Positions 15,185 through 21,536 of a stretch of 21,536 nt of DNA are shown one piece after another. Origin of the DNA: a virus. Both the position numbers and the translations under genes were made by a program. The DNA is taken from positions 1-21,536 of IMG/VR virus record IMGVR_UViG_3300025141_016448. One strand, given 5' to 3'. Numbering within the stretch: position 1 is the first letter of the stretch; each line of letters begins with the position of its first letter. The notes beneath the pieces were generated by a model that was given only the letters and a program-made list of their open reading frames with translations, was not told the origin of the DNA and did not search any database.

Positions 15185-17429
15185 TTAATTCACCCCAACT
15201 TGAACCAATTTCAAAATCTACTTTTATTGGACAATTAGGGATTGATAAACCACGATCTTTTTGAATACAACGTCTTGCATTTTCAATATAAACATCAATT
15301 AAATTTTCTCTTACTTCACTAACAATTGAATCATGAACTACAGTAAAAGTTAAAATATCATCTTCATAACGATTATCTTGTACCCAATTAATAAGATCAA
15401 TAACACCAAGTAAATTAATATCTGAAGCAACACTTTGAATTAAGAAATTAACACCAGATCTAATTGCATGAGAGGCAACTCCTTTATTTGGAGATTTAGA
15501 TTCTGGTAAACGGCGTTTTCTACCGAAATGAGAATAAATAAAAGCATTATTTTCAATGTATTTATTAGAATCATCAATAAATTTTTTCAATGCTTTAGCC
15601 TCTCTAAAATATTTATTAATAAATTGAGAAGATTGTGCTCTAGTAATTTCTTCACCTGCAGCAGCATCTTTATTAACTGTTTCTGCAATTTTTGCTGGAC
15701 CTGCCTGATACATTATACCAAATGTAATAGCTTTTGCATATTGTCGTTCATTTGGGTAATATTTTTTAACATCTGATACTTCGCAAACTAAATTAAACAT
15801 TTGTTTTGCTACATAAGAATGAAAATCAAGTTTATCAATAAATGCTTGTTGAAGAAAAGAATCATTACTTAAAATAGCTGCGTAATAAACTTCTGCTGTT
15901 CCTAAATCACATTGAACAATTTTATACCCATCCCGTGCTTTAAATAATTTTTTAATATCTTTATTATCTCGTGGAATATTTTGATAGTTTAGATTACCAG
16001 AACTTGATAAACGACCAGAAGTAGTTCCTTGAATATTAAAACCGCTTCTTAATCTACCATCATTATCTATACCATTTACAATATTAGAAATATATGTTCC
16101 AGATAATTTAGATTTTTCACGCAAATCTAATACAGCTTGAGCAAGAGGATGATTTAAAGTTTGTAATACTTCTTTATCTACACTTAATGCTCCTGTTGCT
16201 GTTTTCTTTTTAGATTTTAATCCAATAATTTCAAAGAATAACTTTCGTAATTGCATTGTACTATTTGGATTGAAAGTTTTATTGTTAATTCTTTCAAATC
16301 TCTGTACATGAGGACTGTAACTAATTTCCTCAATACATTCTTCAATATCAATTTTATATTCTTTATCTAGTTTTTCTAACTGCTCTAAATCAATTGGACC
16401 GCCAGTTCTCTCTAATATTTTAAGAGCTTTTGTAGCTGGTTTAAGAATTGTATTATATAGAGAATTAAATTCTTTACTTTTATCTACTAAAGGTTTAAAT
16501 TTATTATAAAGTTGAAATGTTGCATCACCATCTTTACAAGCATAGGGTGCTAAGATTTCCATAGGAAGCATTCCATAATTAAAATCTGCTAATTTAATCT
16601 TATTTTTTCTAGCGAATGTTTTTTTATAATCATCTAATTCTTTTTCGTAATCGCCTAAATCAGTAAAACGTAATGCTAAAGCTTTTAATCCATGTGTTCC
16701 TACTGCTTCCTCTAAACAATAATGAAGAAGCATTGTATCTTCCCAACGATCAAATACAAATCCTAGAGAATCTTCTAAAAATTGCATATCAAATTTTGCA
16801 TTATGAAATACACATCGTTTATTAGCAAAAAGATCAAAGAAATAATCAAAGTTATTAGTTATAACTTCTAAAGATATGAAATGCCCTTGATGTTCTCTTG
16901 ATGATATTGCGATCCCAATAACAACACCTTTTCTCGGACTAAGAGATGTTGTTTCAATATCAACTACAATAGTATCAACATTATCATAATCAGAATAAAC
17001 TTTTATAAGTTGATCCTGAGTTTCAATAAATTGATAATCTTTTTCTATATTTTTACCTATATTTTGATCACTTAATATTGGTTTAATTTTAGAAAAAGCA
17101 GAAATAATATCATCATTTAATTGAGGTTTAAATATTGTCATATTAGGATGCATTATAGGAAGATATTTTTTCTCTATAAAAACTCCATTATATTTTTGTA
17201 CTCCTGTATATCCTGCAGTATATTTAAGACTTTCTGCGCCAATAGGACAAATAAGTTTATAACTATCTAATTCTTTCATATCTAAATCAATATCTTTTTT
17301 GAGTATTTTTTCTTTTTTATTAGAACATAGATATTTAATATCAAATGCAATTTCTGAAAAATATTTTTTTATTGTTTTAGATGGTTCTTTTTCTGCCGTA
17401 CTTGCAAATACAAAACAAACATCAGACAT
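15171..17429 (-). CDS. polA: DNA polymerase, family A (3'-5' exonuclease plus polymerase)
   Basis: 752 residues from an ATG at 17427-17429. A GTG seven codons upstream is less likely because AAAGGA lies 6 bases before the ATG. There is no 5'-3' nuclease domain. Exonuclease motifs: VVDIETTSL (D157, E159), FHNAKFD (D214) and YACKDGDATF (about 296-305). Polymerase: TTSGRLSSS.GNLNYQNIP, motif A IVQCDLGTAE (D508), motif B RQYAKAITFGIMYQAG (K566, F570, the position of E. coli F762), motif C VVHDSIVSEV (D700). It is the replicative polymerase of the phage. Motif A departs from the usual D-x-S-Q-x-E, and motif C has HDS where HDE is common. The catalytic aspartates are kept, so activity is expected. 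It overlaps the oxygenase gene by 8 bases. Confidence 0.95.
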   Translation of the reverse strand: MSDVCFVFASTAEKEPSKTIKKYFSEIAFDIKYLCSNKKEKILKKDIDLDMKELDSYKLICPIGAESLKYTAGYTGVQKYNGVFIEKKYLPIMHPNMTIFKPQLNDDIISAFSKIKPILSDQNIGKNIEKDYQFIETQDQLIKVYSDYDNVDTIVVDIETTSLSPRKGVVIGIAISSREHQGHFISLEVITNNFDYFFDLFANKRCVFHNAKFDMQFLEDSLGFVFDRWEDTMLLHYCLEEAVGTHGLKALALRFTDLGDYEKELDDYKKTFARKNKIKLADFNYGMLPMEILAPYACKDGDATFQLYNKFKPLVDKSKEFNSLYNTILKPATKALKILERTGGPIDLEQLEKLDKEYKIDIEECIEEISYSPHVQRFERINNKTFNPNSTMQLRKLFFEIIGLKSKKKTATGALSVDKEVLQTLNHPLAQAVLDLREKSKLSGTYISNIVNGIDNDGRLRSGFNIQGTTSGRLSSSGNLNYQNIPRDNKDIKKLFKARDGYKIVQCDLGTAEVYYAAILSNDSFLQQAFIDKLDFHSYVAKQMFNLVCEVSDVKKYYPNERQYAKAITFGIMYQAGPAKIAETVNKDAAAGEEITRAQSSQFINKYFREAKALKKFIDDSNKYIENNAFIYSHFGRKRRLPESKSPNKGVASHAIRSGVNFLIQSVASDINLLGVIDLINWVQDNRYEDDILTFTVVHDSIVSEVRENLIDVYIENARRCIQKDRGLSIPNCPIKVDFEIGSSWGELNEYK

Positions 17430-18210
17430 TAGTTGTCCTTTCTTGAACACTAGTTTTTAATTTTACAGAACTTGGTATAGGATTTCTAATATAATCATCG
17501 TCCCATACAATATTTATATTCCAAGCAATAGTTCTTCTTTCACCTTCACCTATAAATGGATATACAAGATGATCTAACCATATAGGAAATATATAAAATA
17601 CTCCGGGTTCTGGTACAATAAAATCACATTGAGGATATTTAAATGTAGGAATATCTCTTCCAGAAACTGTGCCCCAATGTAATGCTGTTATACCATCCAT
17701 AAGACCTTTTGCACCATGCAAATCTTCTTGTTCTATTTTTTTACCTTTTATTTGGTCCGGTACTTTTAAATGTATAAAACCAGCTAAAGCAGACCAATAT
17801 TCACTACCATGATCATGTAAAGGATTATAATCTGATTCATATTGATGAACTGTCCATACATCATTAAGCTCTAAATGATATGGACTAGGTTGTTTATTTA
17901 CTGCTTGATAAAAATGATGTACATATATATTAGTTGAATCTTTTAATAATTTTTTAAAAGGCCAAAAACGTGGTTCATCTACATCAATTTTAAGTTGTTT
18001 ACCTTTTTTAATTTCACCTACTAATTGACTCTGATATGTTTTTGAATTTTCATCTGCTTGTAGTTCATCACAATATTCATTTAATTGTGTAACCATTGAT
18101 TCTGGTATTTTACCTGATCCTACATTAAGTGCAGGATGCTGTTTAATATCGAAATGTACATCTTTAGATTGTGGTACAGCTTCTCTATTATTTTCTACTG
18201 TCTCTGTCAT
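17422..18210 (-). CDS. 2-oxoglutarate/Fe(II) oxygenase-like protein
   Basis: A 262-residue protein resembling the putative 2OG-Fe(II) oxygenases common in marine phages. The likely iron site is in NPLHDHGSEYWSALAGFIHL (H132 and H134), with the distal H214 in FYIFPIWLDHLVYPF and the 2-oxoglutarate-binding arginine in GEGERRTIAWNI (R225/R226). The spacing of jelly-roll elements (EPGVFYIFP before the distal His) fits the fold. Enzymes of this kind hydroxylate a substrate using O2, Fe(II) and 2-oxoglutarate. The substrate is unknown: protein, nucleobase and small molecule are all possible. It sits between primase and polymerase, overlapping primase by ATGA and polA by 8 bases. The N-terminus (MTETVENNREAVPQSKD) is probably flexible. 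Confidence 0.8.
   Translation of the reverse strand: MTETVENNREAVPQSKDVHFDIKQHPALNVGSGKIPESMVTQLNEYCDELQADENSKTYQSQLVGEIKKGKQLKIDVDEPRFWPFKKLLKDSTNIYVHHFYQAVNKQPSPYHLELNDVWTVHQYESDYNPLHDHGSEYWSALAGFIHLKVPDQIKGKKIEQEDLHGAKGLMDGITALHWGTVSGRDIPTFKYPQCDFIVPEPGVFYIFPIWLDHLVYPFIGEGERRTIAWNINIVWDDDYIRNPIPSSVKLKTSVQERTTNV
17436..17441 (-). promoter_or_regulatory. ribosome binding site deciding the polA start
   Basis: AAAGGA lies 6 bases before the ATG at 17427-17429. The longer frame that starts with GTG at 17448-17450 would place this site inside the gene, so I prefer the ATG. Confidence 0.7.
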
Positions 18211-19064
18211 TTTAATACCTCTTTTATTTCATTTAATGTAATTTCTCCAGGATCTTTACCTGTTGGAACTTTGATTATTCTTGAATAAATATTTCTAGTA
18301 TCTAATAATTTTGCAATTTTTTCAGATGCGATTTGACCAGCAATATCAGGATCCATCATTATATCAACTCTTGTTGTTCCAATTCTATCTAATATATCTA
18401 GTTTATTTTTATTAAAATTAGAAGCACCAAATAAACATACTGTGTTTTTATAACCAAGTTGCCACATATTAAGCATATCAAATATTCCTTCAACAAAAAT
18501 TAAATAGTTTGTATTTTTTATTTTGTCTAATGGAAATAGTATATTAGATATTTTAGCTTTAGTTGGTTTACGATAATATTTAGATTGTAAATTTTTTTCT
18601 ACTATTTTTCTGCCTTCAATAAATTTAAGTTTACCAAATTGATATACAGGTATGCAAATATAATTTTGTAGTTGAAGCTGCTGAGTTGTAAATGCTTCAA
18701 ATTCTTTCATTGTAATACCATTAATTCCTTTAAAGTCTGCATTATACATCAAACGTTCATTTGGAATTTGTATTTCATCTATTTCAATAATTTGTTTTAT
18801 TTTATTTCTTAATTTTTGTATTTTATAAGGTTGTTTACTTTCAATAGGTAAACGAGTTATTTCTCCTATACTTTCTAAAAATTTTGATGATCCACCTCCA
18901 AAACTACAACTCCAACAATGAAATAAATTTTTATCTAAATTATAACTAAGGCTTGGGCTTTTATCTTCATGTAAGCCAGATGTACAAGAAATAAGAATTT
19001 CTGATGGATTATTAGTTTTTTTGTATTGTATTCCTTTTTTATTGAGTAATTCAATTAATTCCAT
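18207..19064 (-). CDS. DNA primase (zinc finger plus TOPRIM, gp61/DnaG-like)
   Basis: A 285-residue compact primase. The N-terminal zinc-binding domain has C27, H32 (SCTSGLHEDKSPSLSY) and C50-x-x-C53 (FHCWSC), the CHC2-type pattern. The TOPRIM domain has FVEGIFDML (E192) and IMMDPDIAG (D238-x-D240), followed by KDPGEI, which is typical of the primase metal-binding core. It makes RNA primers for lagging-strand synthesis, probably with a separate helicase that is not in this window. The length is close to T4 gp61 (342 aa). It begins 12 bases after the stop of the FecR/RTX gene, with AAAGAGAT in that gap as a ribosome site, and ends with an ATGA overlap to the oxygenase gene. Confidence 0.9.
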   Translation of the reverse strand: MELIELLNKKGIQYKKTNNPSEILISCTSGLHEDKSPSLSYNLDKNLFHCWSCSFGGGSSKFLESIGEITRLPIESKQPYKIQKLRNKIKQIIEIDEIQIPNERLMYNADFKGINGITMKEFEAFTTQQLQLQNYICIPVYQFGKLKFIEGRKIVEKNLQSKYYRKPTKAKISNILFPLDKIKNTNYLIFVEGIFDMLNMWQLGYKNTVCLFGASNFNKNKLDILDRIGTTRVDIMMDPDIAGQIASEKIAKLLDTRNIYSRIIKVPTGKDPGEITLNEIKEVLK

Positions 19065-19076
19065 TATATATCTCTT

Positions 19077-21536
19077 TTATACTAATATTCCATTTTCATA
19101 TGTTCCTTCAGTAAAAGAACCACTATAATTCTCTAGTGTCACTTCCATATCTGCAGCGCTGTCTGCATCCAAGTCTATTTGTAGTAACTTAGTATTGGAA
19201 TTATATGTGACTTCTGGTGTTGTAGAACCTGTAAAAGATGGTACAATATTGAACATGGATGTAATATCAGATATGTCAAATGATTCATCTTGCTCATAAT
19301 CTTTGATGATATCACCGCTACCAGCTGGTGAATCTTCCTTATTGGAATATATATATGTATCACTACCACTACCGCCCCATAAGGTATCTGCGCCTTCTCC
19401 ACCTTCTATTTTATCGTCACCAAACAATCCGAATATTGTGTCGTTCCCGTCTTTTCCTTCTAGTGTATCATTGTTTGCAGTACCAGCGATGATTTCACTA
19501 GACTCTGTACCCTGTATGGTGTTATAACCGTCTGTAATAAGTGATGCTGCAAATTGTAGTATATTTGGTGCGTATATGTCTTTAAAATTAGGCATATAAC
19601 CACCAAGATAGAAATCAAGAGGAATAGATGAATAAATAACTGCACCTTCTCCGTATTTGTATGCGAAATCGACTATTTCATCTTCATCACTTGTATTAAG
19701 TAATGCAAGAGAATCATCTGGAAGAGTATCTTTTTTGGTGTAACCATGATTAGAACTATTCCCACCATCTATTGAAGTATCTGTAAGGAAACCTCCTGGC
19801 CCTTCTCCTACTACTGTTGATTTATCTACTACATCAATTTTTCTACTGTTAGTGAATCCTCTGATTATTTCTGCAGGCTCTTCTCCGAAAAGAATGTTCT
19901 CTGCATTTCCTACATGCCGGTCATGGATAACAAGAACCATACCTTCATCAACACGTTCCTTTATACGATCTATCGCATTTGTATATTCATTTCCATACGA
20001 ACCATTGGATGGATTAATCGCCCAGAGTATGTCCACTGTTGCAAGTTCTGTCTCCGAAAGAGTGGTCATTTTGATTGCATTGTGACCAGCATCCTCGATA
20101 GGAGCAACTTGTTTAGATAGTCCTTGACCATTTGACATAGAATAGTATCCTATATTAAGAGTAGAGTCTATAGTATCGCCTGTACTACCAACTCCTAAAA
20201 GATTTGGTTGTACTGTAGGTTCAGGTTCTGGTTCAGGTTCGGGCTCAGGTTCTGGTTCAACTACAATAATGGGTGCAGCCATGGCCATTGCAAAAAATCT
20301 TGGTTTTTCTGGTTCTTCATAAAATACTTCTTGTACTACTACAGGTTCTACGTAGTGTTCTATCTGTGCAATCACCATAATAGGTTCTGGTGGTGGCGCA
20401 ACAAATACAATAGGTTCTGGTACAAATTCTACAACTGGTTTGGGAACTTCCACAACTGGTTTGGGAACTTCCACAACTGGTTTGGGAACAACTTCTACAA
20501 CCTGTTCTGGTGGTTTCTCTTCTACTACCTCTACAGGTTTCTCTTCTATAACTTCTGGTGGTTTTTCCTCTACTACCTCTGGGCCCTTTTCTTCTATTAC
20601 CTCTACTGGTGCATCCTCACCTTCACCTTCTACTACTTCTACTGGTTTTTCACCTTCTGGTGGGGCCTCTTCAAGTAATACTTCCTCTGGTGGTTTCTCA
20701 CCTTCACCCTCTAATAGTTCTTCCCCTTCTCCTTCTTCTAATAGTTCTTCACCCTCACCCTCTATAGGGCCTTCTGGTGCAACTTCTTGTGGGGCATCTC
20801 CTTCTTCTCCACCTTCTTCATCAGGGGCATCGGCATCATCACCCTTCTCCGCATCTTCTGGTTTCTCTTGTTCTTGTGGTTGTTCCTCTGGTTTTTCATC
20901 GACAACAAACTCCTTAAATGCCTCTTTTTGGACTTCAAATTCCTGTTTCGCAATCTCAACTACTTCCTTTATTTCCACAACAACCTCTTTTGCTACCTCT
21001 ACTTCTTCCTTTGCAACCTCTACCTCTTGTAATTTTTCTTCTGCAACCTCTGCAAGTTTTTCAGCTTCCGCAATCGCCTCTACATCTCCTGTCTCTTCTG
21101 CAATCTGTTTTGCCTCTTCCGCCTCTTCCTTTGCATCTGCCGCCTCTTGTTCTGCAACTGCAACTTCCTGTTCCGCATCTGCAACTTTTTCTTCTGCAGC
21201 GGCCGCATCATTAGTCGCTTTCACTACCACTGTAGACGATAATGTGGTTAGAGTTTTACCGTAACTTTTCTGAATATCCTGTTTACTGAGAACTACTGGA
21301 GGCGGTGGAGCTTGTGTTGCACTGGTTAATTGTACTGTTGCACCTATTTGATTTAACACTACTGAACCACTTGCGTTGGTCATAACTAGTTCACCGATTA
21401 TGGGTTTACCGTCCCTACCCATTTCTGGTAATAGTGATATACTGTTTTCTGTACCTTCTGCAGCTGCAACACCAGCGACCTTAGTTCCACGTATACCAAT
21501 AACCCCCACTGGAGTTTTAACTAACATTCCTTCTGG
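19077..21536 (-). CDS. FecR-like / coiled-coil / Pro-Glu-rich / RTX mosaic protein, 5' end cut by window edge
   Basis: At least 816 residues; the frame stays open to the right edge (Pro-Glu-Gly before the first visible Met), so the true start is outside. Numbering from that Met: FecR-like segment LVKTPVGVIGIRGTKV (2-17) through GSVVLN; Ala/Glu coiled coil about 105-215; acidic Glu/Pro region 215-345; EVPKPVV and EP repeats 350-437; a globular domain about 455-665 (LATVDILWAINPSNGS, MVLVIHDRHVG) resembling the DUF4350/GATase-like modules seen in RTX proteins; RTX nonapeptides GTANNDTLEGKDGNDTIFG and on to WGGSGSDTY (673-727); a serralysin-like tail with FDISDI. RTX proteins bind calcium and usually leave by type I secretion. 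It is less AT-rich than the rest of the window. In a phage it could be an adhesin, a virion fibre or an acquired host gene. Confidence 0.85.
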   Translation of the reverse strand, partial: PEGMLVKTPVGVIGIRGTKVAGVAAAEGTENSISLLPEMGRDGKPIIGELVMTNASGSVVLNQIGATVQLTSATQAPPPPVVLSKQDIQKSYGKTLTTLSSTVVVKATNDAAAAEEKVADAEQEVAVAEQEAADAKEEAEEAKQIAEETGDVEAIAEAEKLAEVAEEKLQEVEVAKEEVEVAKEVVVEIKEVVEIAKQEFEVQKEAFKEFVVDEKPEEQPQEQEKPEDAEKGDDADAPDEEGGEEGDAPQEVAPEGPIEGEGEELLEEGEGEELLEGEGEKPPEEVLLEEAPPEGEKPVEVVEGEGEDAPVEVIEEKGPEVVEEKPPEVIEEKPVEVVEEKPPEQVVEVVPKPVVEVPKPVVEVPKPVVEFVPEPIVFVAPPPEPIMVIAQIEHYVEPVVVQEVFYEEPEKPRFFAMAMAAPIIVVEPEPEPEPEPEPEPTVQPNLLGVGSTGDTIDSTLNIGYYSMSNGQGLSKQVAPIEDAGHNAIKMTTLSETELATVDILWAINPSNGSYGNEYTNAIDRIKERVDEGMVLVIHDRHVGNAENILFGEEPAEIIRGFTNSRKIDVVDKSTVVGEGPGGFLTDTSIDGGNSSNHGYTKKDTLPDDSLALLNTSDEDEIVDFAYKYGEGAVIYSSIPLDFYLGGYMPNFKDIYAPNILQFAASLITDGYNTIQGTESSEIIAGTANNDTLEGKDGNDTIFGLFGDDKIEGGEGADTLWGGSGSDTYIYSNKEDSPAGSGDIIKDYEQDESFDISDITSMFNIVPSFTGSTTPEVTYNSNTKLLQIDLDADSAADMEVTLENYSGSFTEGTYENGILV
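19347..19511 (-). other. RTX calcium-binding nonapeptide region
   Basis: Encodes about five GGxGxDxLx-type units (NNDTLEGKDGND, FGDDKIEGGEGADTLWGG, SGSDTY), with Asp and Gly at the calcium-ligand positions. It would fold as a beta-roll only in calcium-rich surroundings such as seawater. Confidence 0.85.
20217..20258 (-). repeat. Glu-Pro dipeptide repeat
   Basis: Encodes seven consecutive Glu-Pro pairs. The DNA is a degenerate 6/12-base tandem repeat. It gives a stiff extended linker between the acidic region and the globular domain. Confidence 0.85.
20431..20492 (-). repeat. 21-bp tandem repeat (about 2.9 copies)
   Basis: Copies at 20431-20451 and 20452-20472 are identical, and a partial third lies at 20473-20492. 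Each encodes EVPKPVV, part of a Pro/Val-rich linker. Perfect tandem DNA repeats can expand or contract by slippage without breaking the frame (21 is a multiple of 3). Confidence 0.85.
20883..21215 (-). other. Ala/Glu-rich coiled-coil segment
   Basis: Residues about 105-215 of the mosaic protein consist of Ala, Glu, Val and Lys in heptad-like order (KVADAEQEVAVAEQEAADAK and onward). This predicts a long coiled coil or single alpha-helix of over 100 residues, acting as a stalk between the FecR-like head and the Pro/Glu-rich region. Confidence 0.75.

Noticed and set aside
17430-17450. Seven-residue N-terminal extension of DNA polymerase from a GTG
   Set aside because: The ATG at 17427-17429 has AAAGGA 6 bases upstream, and the extension would deepen the overlap with the oxygenase gene to 29 bases.
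20440-21264. Long plus-strand frame rich in Ser, Thr and Gly opposite the mosaic gene
   Set aside because: Mirror of the low-complexity Glu/Pro/Ala repeats on the minus strand; no other plus-strand genes exist in the window and its composition is purely repeat-driven.
1-21536. Bacterial chromosome rather than phage
   Set aside because: The linked exonuclease-polymerase PolA without 5'-3' nuclease domain, phage SSB, UvsW, gp46/47 and compact single-strand overlap pattern point to a phage; only amt and the FecR/RTX gene look bacterial, and both are closely packed with phage genes.
1-21536. tRNA genes, CRISPR arrays, insertion sequences, attachment sites
   Set aside because: Scanning by eye found no cloverleaf with a GTTCRA-type arm, no regularly spaced repeats with spacers, no transposase or integrase frame, and no intergenic space large enough to hold them.

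Overview
This is a dense, AT-rich block of what looks like a lytic, tailed bacteriophage genome, probably marine. All 23 supported genes lie on the minus strand, so transcription runs from the right edge to the left. Adjacent genes mostly overlap by a few bases, often as ATGA stop/start pairs, or are 2-30 bases apart. No stretch above 300 bases lacks a gene. I see no tRNA, rRNA, CRISPR array, integrase, transposase or structural virion gene of a well-known type. The phage assignment rests on a linked set of phage replication and recombination genes: family A DNA polymerase without a 5'-3' nuclease domain, zinc-finger/TOPRIM primase, UvsW-like helicase, phage-type ssDNA-binding protein, and a gp46/gp47 (SbcC/SbcD) pair. 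A marine setting is inferred from low GC, a cobalamin-dependent ribonucleotide reductase and an ammonium transporter. The host cannot be named from this sequence.

Layout in the direction of transcription (right to left). First comes a large mosaic protein cut by the right edge (FecR-like segment, coiled coil, acidic Pro/Glu region, a globular domain, RTX repeats), visibly richer in G+C than its neighbours. Then primase, a 2OG-Fe(II) oxygenase-like protein and DNA polymerase A. Next are an unknown 165-aa protein, two tandemly duplicated glycosyltransferase-like proteins, UvsW helicase, an unknown gene that seems to lack an AUG/GUG/UUG start where its reading frame begins, and SSB. These are followed by a third glycosyltransferase, an ATP-grasp-like protein, an Amt ammonium transporter and a 43-aa single-span membrane protein coupled to it. 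Then gp47 (SbcD), a PP-loop ATPase, gp46 (SbcC), an SGNH-hydrolase-like protein, class II ribonucleotide reductase, MazG-like pyrophosphohydrolase, glutaredoxin, an unknown 62-aa protein and an unknown gene cut by the left edge.

How the genes fit together. Primase, polymerase, SSB, UvsW and gp46/47 form a replication and recombination module. Ribonucleotide reductase, glutaredoxin and MazG form a nucleotide-supply module. Amt plausibly raises ammonium uptake during infection. The sugar transferases, oxygenase, PP-loop protein, ATP-grasp-like protein and SGNH hydrolase form a scattered set of possible modification enzymes with unknown targets (DNA, virion glycans or cell envelope).

The most notable points are the FecR/RTX mosaic placed 12 bases before the primase gene, the Amt gene with its coupled microprotein, the probable ATT start (or +1 frameshift) after uvsW, the patchwork-identical glycosyltransferase pair, and the PP-loop ATPase wedged between the two subunits of the recombination nuclease.
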